42,540 nucleotides of DNA. It comes from Cyanobacteria bacterium CG_2015-22_32_23 (GTDB lineage: Bacteria; Cyanobacteriota; Cyanobacteriia; Cyanobacteriales; Cyanobacteriaceae). Both the position numbers and the translations under genes were made by a program. Location: NCBI GenBank assembly GCA_009993045.1, contig JAACUG010000078.1, positions 1-42,540 on the forward strand. The letters run 5' to 3'. The notes beneath the pieces are model-generated. The model had not been told where the DNA came from, made no database searches, and saw only the letters and a list, made by a program, of their open reading frames with translations. Position 1 is the first letter of the stretch. Each line of letters starts with the position of its first letter. Shown here piece after piece: positions 8,151-16,715 of this stretch.

Positions 8151-8765
8151 ATGAAAAATTTACATAAATTAGCCTTAATTAGTGTTATTGGCTTTGGTTT
8201 CTTTTCTCAAGCTAATCCCGTTTCTGCACAACAACAAAGAATTACTTGTCAATCTCAAAATGGGCGCTATCGTTTTTGTGAAACTAATACTAGAGGAGGA
8301 GTCAAATTTATTCGTCAAATTAGCAAGGCAGAATGTCGTCAAGGGAGTACTTGGGGTTATGATAGAAATGGTATTTGGGTAGATCAAGGTTGTAGTGCTG
8401 AATTCTCTGTCAGAGATAGAGGTGGCAATAATAACAATAATAATAACAACTATAATAATGGAGGAGATAGTACAGCAGCTATTATTGGTGGTGTTTTAGC
8501 CGTAGGTGCGATCGCAGCAGTATTGGCATCTGGTTCTAATAATAACAATAATAACAATAATAATTCTTTTAATGATACTGTAACTTGTGGCTCTGAGAGA
8601 GGTAATTTCACTCGTTGTAATACAAATATTAGTCGTCGTGATCGAGTTGTTTTGAAACGTCAATTAAGTAACTCTGGATGTTGGGAAAATGATACATGGG
8701 GTTATGATAGTAACGGTATTTGGGTTGACGGAGGTTGTCGAGGATTATTTGAAATTCAACGTTAA
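8151..8765 (+). CDS. Secreted DUF3011 protein with two DUF3011 repeats and Asn tracts
   Basis: 204 residues. A signal peptide (MKNLHKLALISVIGFGFFSQANPVSAQ) is followed by one DUF3011 unit (ITCQSQNGRYRFC ... STWGYDRNGIWVDQGC, ~residues 30-88). Next come an Asn-rich tract, a Gly/Ala-rich hydrophobic segment (AAIIGGVLAVGAIAAVLASG), a second Asn tract, and a second DUF3011 unit (VTCGSERGNFTRC ... DTWGYDSNGIWVDGGC). Each unit has four cysteines, suggesting disulphides outside the cytoplasm. The Asn tracts come from AAT/AAC microsatellites at about 8427-8455 and 8536-8566, which could vary in length. The role of DUF3011 is unknown. TAXI lies just upstream. Confidence 0.85.
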   Translation: MKNLHKLALISVIGFGFFSQANPVSAQQQRITCQSQNGRYRFCETNTRGGVKFIRQISKAECRQGSTWGYDRNGIWVDQGCSAEFSVRDRGGNNNNNNNNYNNGGDSTAAIIGGVLAVGAIAAVLASGSNNNNNNNNNSFNDTVTCGSERGNFTRCNTNISRRDRVVLKRQLSNSGCWENDTWGYDSNGIWVDGGCRGLFEIQR

Positions 8766-8860
8766 CAATAGTTAATTGTAGATAGTCAAAAAATGAGTAA
8801 AAGTAACTAAAACCTGAGTTAAAATCAAAATAATCATAACTTCAATGACATTTTTTTGAT

Positions 8861-9787
8861 ATGACAGAATCAATTTTTTATCCTTCTCATACTCAGGATG
8901 ACACTTCTTCTCAACCTTTGAAATGGATTCGTTGGCTAGTGTGGAAAATTGCTTTTGCTACTTTAGCATTAATGGCAATCGGTGCAGCCACAAGGGTTAT
9001 GAATGCGGGATTAGCTTGTCCTGACTGGCCTTTGTGCTATGGTCAAGTTATACCCACTCAACAAATGAATTTACAAGTATTTTTAGAGTGGTTTCATCGT
9101 CTTGATGCGGGGTTAATCGGTTTAAGTACAATTGTTTTAGTTATTTTATCTTGGTGGCATAAAGCAAAATTACCTCAATGGTTGCCTATTAGTTCAACTT
9201 TTGCCCTGAGTTTAATCGTTTTTCAAGGAGTTTTAGGGGGTTTAACCGTTACTCAATTACTCCGTTTTGATATTGTTACCGCTCATTTAGGTACAGCTTT
9301 ACTATTTTTTTCCACTCTCGTGGCCATGGCATCTAGTTTAACACCCTATCAAGGTAACGCTACCGTAGGGAATTTGACGGGAATAAGTATCACTGCAACC
9401 ATATTAGTTTATCTTCAATGTTTATTAGGGGGTTTAGTAGCCTCTCAATGGGCATTACATCAATGTTTTGGGGGAAATCAATTATGTATCGTGATGAATA
9501 GTCATATCATCGGGGTTTTTCCTGCGACTATTGCGACTTTAACCTTAATTATTTTAGCGTGGCGAACTCCTGCTTTAAGCCTAAAACTAAGAAAATTAAC
9601 TAAATACATCGCTTTAATTTTAGTTAGTCAAATATTACTGGGTATAACTACTTTTTACCTTCATTTACAAGTTGAACCTCTTACTATTGCTCATCATACT
9701 ATGGGAGCAGGATTACTGGGAATATTAGTTGCTTTTAGTGTTTTTGCGAAAAAAGATATTAAAGTAAGTTCTGTTCAAGAATTGTGA
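8861..9787 (+). CDS. ctaA: Heme A synthase (COX15/CtaA)
   Basis: 308 residues, about eight membrane segments. It oxidises the C8 methyl of heme O to the formyl group of heme A for cytochrome c oxidase. Conserved His residues sit in EWFHRLDAGL, TAHLGTALL, NSHIIGVFP and AHHTMGAG, and the outer-loop Cys pair is in HQCFGGNQLCIV. NAGLACPDWPLCYGQ is a family hallmark. It sits directly before ctaB, the usual cyanobacterial pairing, although ctaCDE are not present in this window. Confidence 0.95.
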   Translation: MTESIFYPSHTQDDTSSQPLKWIRWLVWKIAFATLALMAIGAATRVMNAGLACPDWPLCYGQVIPTQQMNLQVFLEWFHRLDAGLIGLSTIVLVILSWWHKAKLPQWLPISSTFALSLIVFQGVLGGLTVTQLLRFDIVTAHLGTALLFFSTLVAMASSLTPYQGNATVGNLTGISITATILVYLQCLLGGLVASQWALHQCFGGNQLCIVMNSHIIGVFPATIATLTLIILAWRTPALSLKLRKLTKYIALILVSQILLGITTFYLHLQVEPLTIAHHTMGAGLLGILVAFSVFAKKDIKVSSVQEL

Positions 9788-9921
9788 GTTAACATTGACA
9801 GTAAGTAATAGGTAATAGTGCTTAAATTGATTCTTATTTTTAATCAATAATAACTGTTTATTCCTCATTACTTTATATACCTTTAGGTATCAATATATCA
9901 TTATCTTATTTAACAATTACC

Positions 9922-10848
9922 ATGATTGGATCTAGTATCTCACCTCGCAACGAAAACTTTAGACAAGTAATTCAAAGCTACTATCAACTAACCAAACCTC
10001 GCATTATTCCCCTACTATTAATTACCACCGCCGCCTCCATGTTTATGGCTTCTGAGGGTAATATTGATCCAATTTTACTCATTATCACCCTTTTAGGAGG
10101 TACATTAGCCGCCGCTTCTGCTCAAACTTTTAACTGTGTTTATGATCAAGATATTGATTATGACATGAAAAGAACCAGAAAACGCCCTATTCCTTCAGGT
10201 AAAGTGCAATCTAACCATGCTATTATTTTTGGTGCTATTTTAGGGATTTTATCTTTTTCTTTACTTGCTATTTGGGTAAACTTACTTTCTGCTTTACTGG
10301 CGATGTCAGGTATCATTTTTTATATGCTCATTTATACCCATTGGTTAAAACGTCATACAACGCAAAATATCGTCATTGGTGGTGCGGCTGGGGCAATTCC
10401 GCCTTTAGTAGGTTGGGCAGCCGTTACAGGGGATTTAAGTTGGAGTGCTTGGGCAATTTTTATGCTCATATTTTTATGGACTCCCCCTCATTTTTGGGCA
10501 TTAGCCTTAATGATTTCCGATGATTATGCAGAAGTAGGTGTACCCATGTTACCCGTTGTCGAAGGTGCATCTTATACTGTCAAACAAATTTGGATTTATA
10601 CTCTGATAACCGTTGGTTTTAGTTTTATTTTAATTTATCCTTTACATAGTTTAGGCTTGGTTTATTTCGGTTTTGCCACCATATTAGGTATAACTTTTAT
10701 TGTCAAAGCATGGCAATTATTACAACAACCTGAAGATAAAGAAACGGCAAAATCCATGTTTAAATATTCGATTCTTTATATGATGCTTTTATGCACAGGA
10801 ATAGTTATCGATACTTTACCGAATATTAATCAATACACCATTTTTTGA
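9922..10848 (+). CDS. ctaB: Protoheme IX farnesyltransferase (heme O synthase)
   Basis: 308 residues, polytopic UbiA-superfamily prenyltransferase. It adds a farnesyl group to protoheme to make heme O, the substrate of CtaA. The Asp-rich motif NCVYDQDIDYDMKRTRKRPIP binds Mg-prenyl diphosphate. A second conserved block is DDYAEVGVPMLPVVEG. It lies 134 bp downstream of ctaA on the same strand, probably one transcription unit. Confidence 0.96.
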   Translation: MIGSSISPRNENFRQVIQSYYQLTKPRIIPLLLITTAASMFMASEGNIDPILLIITLLGGTLAAASAQTFNCVYDQDIDYDMKRTRKRPIPSGKVQSNHAIIFGAILGILSFSLLAIWVNLLSALLAMSGIIFYMLIYTHWLKRHTTQNIVIGGAAGAIPPLVGWAAVTGDLSWSAWAIFMLIFLWTPPHFWALALMISDDYAEVGVPMLPVVEGASYTVKQIWIYTLITVGFSFILIYPLHSLGLVYFGFATILGITFIVKAWQLLQQPEDKETAKSMFKYSILYMMLLCTGIVIDTLPNINQYTIF

Positions 10849-10874
10849 TATTAGGGAAAATAGAAGACAAAAGC

Positions 10875-10916
10875 TAGAAAAATTGACTTTTACTGAGTTA
10901 AATTTGATTTTTTCTA
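10875..10916. terminator. Possible bidirectional terminator between ctaB and holB
   Basis: TAGAAAAA (10875-10882) pairs with TTTTTCTA (10909-10916). Inside, TTGACT and AGTTAA form a second stem with one G-T pair. It has A/T-rich arms and lies between convergent genes. The stems are AT-only or nearly so, so strength is doubtful. Confidence 0.3.
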
Positions 10917-10929
10917 CTTTGTCAATTCA

Positions 10930-11865
10930 TTAAATTATATCTAAGAAAAAACAATCCCAAACTAACCGAGGTTGTACATAACGTAGTAAAGTTTTTTTGA
11001 CTTTTTCTAAACTTTCAATTAACTTAATTTTTCTTTCTTTATCCCAATATAAATACTGTAAATAATCCGCTAACCAAATTTGACTATCTAATTCTAATTC
11101 TTTAGTAATTTCTTTTGCTAAAATTAAGCCATCAATAGCATTGTTAGGCAATTTAGTTAATTTTGATAGTAAATCTGAAGGAATTTCTCGTAATTTTTGC
11201 CAATCAGAAATCGCTTTACCCGGACATCCTTGAGAGAGTTTAATTAACTGAGGATAATCTAAAACTTGTGCCGCATCTTCTCGGTATAAAACTAATTTTA
11301 AATGATCTTCACTGAGGCGAGAAAAAGGAATTATTTGACACCGTGAAACTAAAGTTGACAAAATAGAATCCATACTCGGTGCAATTAAAATAATTGTAGC
11401 TTTTCCCGGTTCTTCTAAAGTTTTTAATAGGGCATTTCCTGCGGATTCTGCCATTAATTCTGCGGATTCAATTACCACTACTGAGCGATCGCACTTCAGG
11501 GGAGGACGACTTAAAAATTGACTAATATCTCTGATTTGTTCAATTCTAATTTTTGGAGCTGTTTTACGTTTTAAGGCTTTTTCTGTTGCTTCTTTAGCGG
11601 TTAATAACGTTCCTTTATCGTTGTAAGTTGGTTCTACCCATAAAAAATCAGGATGATTTCCTGCATATATCCTTTTACAAGCAGAAAAATAATCTTCTTT
11701 TTCATCAATCATTAACATTTCTGTAAAACACTTTGCCGCAAAGGCTTTTCCCACACCATGCGCCCCTACAAATAAATAAGCTGGAGCTACACGATTTTTG
11801 GCGATCGCCCGTTCTAATAATTCTACCGCAAGAGGTTGTCCGATTAATTTAGCAAGAGGTTTCAT
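10930..11865 (-). CDS. holB: DNA polymerase III delta' subunit
   Basis: 311 residues, AAA+ clamp-loader subunit that helps load the sliding clamp. The Walker A-like GAHGVGKAF is at about residues 34-42. The sensor/arginine region LVSRCQIIPFSRL and the block NALLKTLEEPG are typical of delta'/gamma family members. The zinc-binding cysteine module of many delta' proteins is not obvious: only one Cys occurs in that area (SACKRIYAGNHPDF). This divergent form is common in cyanobacteria as recalled. It stands alone on the minus strand, convergent with ctaB and divergent from the RND gene. Confidence 0.85.
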   Translation of the reverse strand: MKPLAKLIGQPLAVELLERAIAKNRVAPAYLFVGAHGVGKAFAAKCFTEMLMIDEKEDYFSACKRIYAGNHPDFLWVEPTYNDKGTLLTAKEATEKALKRKTAPKIRIEQIRDISQFLSRPPLKCDRSVVVIESAELMAESAGNALLKTLEEPGKATIILIAPSMDSILSTLVSRCQIIPFSRLSEDHLKLVLYREDAAQVLDYPQLIKLSQGCPGKAISDWQKLREIPSDLLSKLTKLPNNAIDGLILAKEITKELELDSQIWLADYLQYLYWDKERKIKLIESLEKVKKTLLRYVQPRLVWDCFFLDII

Positions 11866-12032
11866 GACAATTAATAATTAATAATTAATAATTATAAAAT
11901 GGAAAAGTCATTGAAAACTTGTTCAGGGAATTGGTTAAGATTTCTAACTTATGGATATAATTACCTTGAGTTTTGTTTATTTTAGATTAAATCAGTATTA
12001 TTAATTTATCGGTATTCATCCACCACTAATCT

Positions 12033-15000
12033 ATGTCTCTTTCTTCAGAATTTATTAAACGTCCAGTATTAACAACGGTTTGCACCATAGTAATTATTCT
12101 TATAGGAGTAATCTGTATGGCACTGTTACCCTTAGATAAATTACCGCAAATCGCCCCAAAACGAGTATCCGTAACAGCTAACTATGTAGGTGCAGATGCC
12201 AAAACCACCGTTGATAACGTTACGAGCGTGTTAGAAAGAGAAATTAACGGTACAGCAGATATTCGATGGATTAGCTCAAATACTGCTAATACTGGGCAAA
12301 GCACTATTAACGTTAGTTTTCCTGTAGAAGTTGATAGTAACACCGCTCAAGTATTAGTGCAAAACCGAGTTGCTCAAGCTCAATCTAGTTTACCATCCAT
12401 TGTTAACCAATCAGGGGTAACAACGGAGCAACAATCTCCCAGCGTCACCTTAGCTTATGGTTTTTACTCCGAAAAAGGAGAAGATGGTAAATATTTATAC
12501 GATTCCACATTTTTGTATAATTATCTTGATCGCTATATGTGGAATGAATTATCCCGTATTGAAGGGGTAGGAAGTTTAAATGCTTTAGGCTCTTCTACCT
12601 ATGCGATGCGAATATGGCTAGATCCTAGTAAATTAGCTGCTAGGGGTTTAACAGCTACGGATGTTGTTTCTGTAATTCAAGAGCAAAATTTTGATATTGG
12701 TACAGGGGGTATTGGTAGATTACCTAATCCTGATGAACAACAATTTGAAATTCCCTTAAAAGTACAAGGACGTTTTGTCACCGAAGAAGAAGCCGAAAAT
12801 ATTGTAGTCAAGGTGGGAGATAATGGAACTTTAATTAAAATAGGTGATATTGGTAGAGCAGAATTAGGAGTTGAAAATTACAATACATTAGTTCTTCTTG
12901 ATGGTGATAATCCTGCGGTTACTTTAATCATCTATCAATTACCCGGTACTAATGCCCTTGATACTGCTAACGCTATTAAAGCCAAAATGGAAGAGCTAAG
13001 AAAATCTTTTCCCCCCGGCTATAAAGATGTGGTTGTTTTAGATAACACCGAGTTTATTGATGCGGCACTAAAAGACTTAGTTGTTACCTTATTACAAGCG
13101 ATCGCACTGGTAGTTTTAGTTATTTTCGTATTTTTACAAGATTGGCGTACCACCATTATTCCCTCCGTTGCCATTCCTGTAGCCTTAATTGGTTCGATGA
13201 TTGCCTTAAAAGCCTTGGGTTTTACCCTCAATCAATTAACCTTATTCGCCTGTGTATTAGCAACGGGTTTAGTAGTGGATGATGGTATCGTAATTGTAGA
13301 ATCAGTATCCAATAAACTAGCCCAGAGAATGCGCCCCCTTCAAGCCGCATTTGACTCCATGGATGAGTTATTCGGAGCAGTTATAGCTACGTCTGTAGTT
13401 TTAATGGCAGTATTTATTCCCGTGTCTTTCTTCCCTGGTACAACAGGCATTGTTTATAAACAGTTTGCCTTAACCATCGCCGCCGCCGTTTTATTTTCTA
13501 CCTTCAACGCTTTAACCTTCTCTCCTACCATGTCAGGGATATTACTTAAAGCACCACAAAAAACAAAAGGTCCTTTAGGGGTATTTTTTGAATTATTTAA
13601 CCGTTTTTTTGACGCTTTTAAAGAGGGATATAAAAAAGTTATCACCTTCCTCACGAAACTCAAAACCATTATTATGATCATCTTTATCAGTGGTTTAATT
13701 CTCACAGGGTGGATGTATCAAACCATACCTCAAGGATTTATTCCTGAAGAAGATCAAGGATATTTTTTTGTTATCGTTAGCGCTCAACCCGGGGTTTCTC
13801 TTAACTATACCCAAGATATTAATAGAAAAATAATGACTGAAATCATCGAGTTTGAGGAAGTTGATCACGCTATGGCGTTAACGGGATTTTCCTTTGACGG
13901 GATTAACAGTAATCAGGGTTTATTCTTCGTTAAGTTAAAAAATTGGGCAGAAAGAGAAGGGGCAGAACACTCAGTATTTGGGGTTATACGTCGTTTAAAT
14001 CCTATTTTCCGTCAAAAAATTGATAATGCAAGAGTTTTCGCCGCTAATGCTCCTCCTGTGGATGGTTTAAGTAACTTTAGTGGTTTAGAACTTTATATTC
14101 AAGATCGTCAGTTATCAGGGATGGATGCTCTAATTGATAACACTCAACGGATAATGGCGGCGGCGAATCAACGTCCTGAAATTGCTGGGGCATTTACTAC
14201 TTTTACCTTTAACTCTCCCATCTTAGAGGCGAAAATCAATCGAGAAAAAGTCAAAGCGATGGATGTGGATATAAATGTTGTTTTGGCAAACCTACAAACC
14301 TATCTCGGTGGAAACTATATCAATCAATTTGTTTTAGATGGGCGATTATATCGAGTTTTTGCTCAGGCTGACGGGGATTTTCGCTCTAATCCTGATGATA
14401 TTGGTAAAATTTATGTGCGTAGTCGTAGCGGTGCAATGGTGCAGATGAGCGATATGTTAACCCTAGAAGAAAGTACCTATCCTCCCATCGTTACCAACTA
14501 TAATGTTTATCCTGCCATCAAAGTTAACGTATCACCAGCCCAAGGATATAGCTCAGGGCAAGTTATCCAAATCATGGAAGAAGTGGCAAACGCCACCTTA
14601 CAGCCCGGTTTTGGCTTTGAATGGACAAACACCGCCGCCGAAGAAAAAACCGCAGGAGGTGCTGCACCCATCGTTTTTGGCTTAGGTTTTGTGATGGTAT
14701 TCTTAGTATTAGCATCTCAGTATGAAAGCTATATTGATCCGACTATTATTATGTTAACTGTACCTTTATCGATTTTAGGGGCATTAGGAGGCATCTGGTT
14801 AAGAGTTCAATTTCAAGGCACAGAAAGTATTTGGCCCGTACTTGATAACAATATTTATGTACAAGTCGGTTTAGTAATGCTTATTGGGATGTCTAGTAAA
14901 AACGCCATTCTCATCGTGGAATTTGCCAACCAAGCCCGTACTTTAGGTATGAGTATAACTAATGCAGCAATCTATGCTTCTACTGAGCGTTTTCGCCCTA

Positions 15001-15281
15001 TTTTAATGACAACTATTTCTACTTTATTCGGCTTTTTACCTTTATTAGTTGCCAGTGGTGCTGGTAGTATTAGTCGTTGGTCATTAGGTACATCTGTATT
15101 TGGTGGGATGATTATTTCTACAATCTTGAGTTTGTTATTTGTGCCTAATCTTTATATCGTTATTAAGAGTTTTGAAGATAGTGTCTTGAAAGGTGAGAAA
15201 AAACCACCTAAATCTAATCATAGTGATAAAAATGGCGGTACTCCTACCATTTCTTCTCCTACTTTTAGTGAAAAATCTTAA
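12033..15281 (+). CDS. RND-type multidrug efflux pump (HAE1/AcrB family)
   Basis: 1082 residues, the usual size. SSEFIKRPVLTTVCTI begins the first membrane helix. GLVVDDGIVIVESV (Asp416/Asp417) and GMSSKNAILIVEFA (Lys956) keep the proton-relay residues of AcrB, so it should be proton-driven. The two large periplasmic porter/docking loops are present, with blocks such as LPGTNALDTANAIKAKM. A hydrophilic Ser/Thr/Lys-rich tail follows the last helix. No membrane-fusion protein or TolC-like gene is adjacent, so partners are encoded elsewhere. The substrate cannot be told from sequence. Confidence 0.93.
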   Translation: MSLSSEFIKRPVLTTVCTIVIILIGVICMALLPLDKLPQIAPKRVSVTANYVGADAKTTVDNVTSVLEREINGTADIRWISSNTANTGQSTINVSFPVEVDSNTAQVLVQNRVAQAQSSLPSIVNQSGVTTEQQSPSVTLAYGFYSEKGEDGKYLYDSTFLYNYLDRYMWNELSRIEGVGSLNALGSSTYAMRIWLDPSKLAARGLTATDVVSVIQEQNFDIGTGGIGRLPNPDEQQFEIPLKVQGRFVTEEEAENIVVKVGDNGTLIKIGDIGRAELGVENYNTLVLLDGDNPAVTLIIYQLPGTNALDTANAIKAKMEELRKSFPPGYKDVVVLDNTEFIDAALKDLVVTLLQAIALVVLVIFVFLQDWRTTIIPSVAIPVALIGSMIALKALGFTLNQLTLFACVLATGLVVDDGIVIVESVSNKLAQRMRPLQAAFDSMDELFGAVIATSVVLMAVFIPVSFFPGTTGIVYKQFALTIAAAVLFSTFNALTFSPTMSGILLKAPQKTKGPLGVFFELFNRFFDAFKEGYKKVITFLTKLKTIIMIIFISGLILTGWMYQTIPQGFIPEEDQGYFFVIVSAQPGVSLNYTQDINRKIMTEIIEFEEVDHAMALTGFSFDGINSNQGLFFVKLKNWAEREGAEHSVFGVIRRLNPIFRQKIDNARVFAANAPPVDGLSNFSGLELYIQDRQLSGMDALIDNTQRIMAAANQRPEIAGAFTTFTFNSPILEAKINREKVKAMDVDINVVLANLQTYLGGNYINQFVLDGRLYRVFAQADGDFRSNPDDIGKIYVRSRSGAMVQMSDMLTLEESTYPPIVTNYNVYPAIKVNVSPAQGYSSGQVIQIMEEVANATLQPGFGFEWTNTAAEEKTAGGAAPIVFGLGFVMVFLVLASQYESYIDPTIIMLTVPLSILGALGGIWLRVQFQGTESIWPVLDNNIYVQVGLVMLIGMSSKNAILIVEFANQARTLGMSITNAAIYASTERFRPILMTTISTLFGFLPLLVASGAGSISRWSLGTSVFGGMIISTILSLLFVPNLYIVIKSFEDSVLKGEKKPPKSNHSDKNGGTPTISSPTFSEKS

Positions 15282-15306
15282 TCACCTCAAATTTATTTTG
15301 GTAATA

Positions 15307-15406
15307 GACTTCTTGCAGAAGTGGAGTAATAAGTAATGAGTAATGAGTTAAAAAATTAAGGTTTTCTATCCTAAAATAGATTTTACTTTTTATTTTGCAA
15401 GAGGTC
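15307..15406. mobile_element. MITE-like repeat, ~100 bp, copy 1
   Basis: The ends GACTTCTTGCAGAA (15307-15320) and TTTTGCAAGAGGTC (15393-15406) are imperfect terminal inverted repeats (12 of 14 match). The inner part from 15338 is repeated at 24563-24630 in the same orientation with roughly 85% identity. There is no open reading frame. It lies between the RND gene and a response regulator. The size and ends suggest a non-autonomous element moved by a transposase encoded elsewhere. Target-site duplication is not clear. Confidence 0.5.
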
Positions 15407-15541
15407 GAATATAGCAATCTTATGTGATTCCTAAGAAAATAATCAGTTAATTTTCCTCAAATTTGGGTTTTAGGGAGGCGAATGTCAAATTTAAGATAGT
15501 TAAAGTATTCTATGTAACAGTATCTTGACAATTCATTGGTT

Positions 15542-16384
15542 ATGCTTAAAGTATCAAAGATTCATGATATTGGTATAGCTGAAGTGATTTATATATCTAT
15601 TATTGAAGGTAATTCTAATTTGCGATCGCTGTTGGGATGGCATTTACAACAAGTAGGGTATGTTACCCATCAATACGGTAGTATTCAACAAGCGAGAAAC
15701 AGTTTAACAACTAATCCACCTACTCTAGTTATTTTAGATTCGGATTTGCCCGATGGGGATGGTTTAGAGTTTTGTCAATGGTTATATCAATCACATCAAG
15801 CATTAATTTTAATGTTGTCAGCGAAAATAACAGAGAAAGATGTAGTAAAAGGCTTAAAAGCTGGTGCTGATGATTACTTAAAAAAACCTTTTGGAATGCA
15901 AGAATTTTTAGGTAGAGTGGAATCTTTATTACGACGTTTTCGAGTGAATAATGCACCTTTAGTGTTAGATTTTGGAGACTTAAAAATTGATTTAGTACAA
16001 AGAAGAGTTGAATTTAGAGGGGAATTTATCGATCTCACACCACAAGAATTTAGCTTATTATATGTATTAAGTCAAGCTCAAGGAATACCATTAAGTCGTT
16101 CCGAATTATTGCGTAAAGCATGGCCAGAAGCCATCGAAAATCAAAGAACTATTGATACTCATGTGTTATCATTGCGGAAGAAAATAGAACTTGATCCTCG
16201 TCAGCCTAATTTAATTCAGACAGTACGCAATGTTGGTTATCGCTTTAATTTAGAGATATTACAACATCAATATCAAGAAAATTTTGCCACTAAAAATTAT
16301 TCATCTAAAAATCAACTTAGCAATAGTCCATATTTAGGTAACGGTAGAGTCACCACAGAAAAATTATTAGCAAAACAAATATAG
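15542..16384 (+). CDS. OmpR/PhoB-family DNA-binding response regulator
   Basis: 280 residues from the ATG at 15542 (a TTG six bases upstream is also possible). The receiver domain (~residues 15-130) has the phosphoacceptor Asp in VILDSDLPDGDG, the Ser of LMLSAK and the Lys of LKKPFG. The acidic pair normally written EDD/DD at the end of strand 1 reads IIEGN here, so one acidic residue is missing, which may weaken Mg binding. The winged-helix output domain (~150-240) includes DLTPQEFSLLYVL, TIDTHVLSLRKKIE and TVRNVGYRF. About 40 low-complexity residues follow. No sensor kinase is adjacent and the target is unknown. Confidence 0.9.
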   Translation: MLKVSKIHDIGIAEVIYISIIEGNSNLRSLLGWHLQQVGYVTHQYGSIQQARNSLTTNPPTLVILDSDLPDGDGLEFCQWLYQSHQALILMLSAKITEKDVVKGLKAGADDYLKKPFGMQEFLGRVESLLRRFRVNNAPLVLDFGDLKIDLVQRRVEFRGEFIDLTPQEFSLLYVLSQAQGIPLSRSELLRKAWPEAIENQRTIDTHVLSLRKKIELDPRQPNLIQTVRNVGYRFNLEILQHQYQENFATKNYSSKNQLSNSPYLGNGRVTTEKLLAKQI

Positions 16385-16395
16385 TAATTCTAATG

Positions 16396-16417
16396 TAGGG
16401 TGGGCAATGCCCACCTA
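16396..16417. repeat. Palindromic hairpin between convergent genes
   Basis: GGTGGGCA and TGCCCACC form an almost perfect hairpin with a minimal loop, placed between the stop of the response regulator (16384) and the stop of moaD (16427). The GTAGGGTGGGCAATGCCCACC type of palindrome is scattered in many cyanobacterial genomes. Here it could also act as a bidirectional terminator, but no T-run follows. Confidence 0.5.
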
Positions 16418-16426
16418 TCGCCTTAA

Positions 16427-16687
16427 TTAACCACCACTAACAGGAGGAATTAAGGCGATTTCGTCACCATGTTTAATAACAAAATTAGGGTTAACAAATT
16501 CTAAATTTACTGCTAATTTTGTGATGTTACCCCATTTTGCTAACTCTGGTTTTTGTTCAAAAATGACATTTAAAATATCTTTTACTTGACTTTTTTGAGG
16601 CATTTTTAAAGTAATTTCATCTTGTTGATATACTTCTTGATATATGGCAAATAATTTGACTTTTACAGTAATTAAATCTAAAAACAT
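16427..16687 (-). CDS. moaD: MoaD/ThiS-type sulfur carrier protein
   Basis: 86 residues, ubiquitin-like fold. The C-terminus ends in PPVSGG, the di-glycine tail that is adenylylated and thiocarboxylated. VKVKLFAIYQEVYQQDEITLKM at the start and HGDEIALIPPVSGG at the end match MoaD, the small subunit of molybdopterin synthase. ThiS is a possible alternative, but the length and the IALIPPVSGG ending favour MoaD. It lies 28 bp downstream of the ArsA-like gene on the same strand, so the two may share a transcript. Confidence 0.85.
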   Translation of the reverse strand: MFLDLITVKVKLFAIYQEVYQQDEITLKMPQKSQVKDILNVIFEQKPELAKWGNITKLAVNLEFVNPNFVIKHGDEIALIPPVSGG

Positions 16688-16715
16688 GGGACAAATTTAT
16701 AAATATTATTACTGA

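Noticed and set aside
11868-11896. Tandem AATTAATAATTAAT-type repeat before holB, with echoes near 2641 and 40621
   Set aside because: Simple AT-rich sequence near start codons; no defined unit or boundary beyond low complexity.
13019-13231. Open frame opposite the RND gene
   Set aside because: Lies fully inside a well-supported gene on the other strand, with no start signal or homology.
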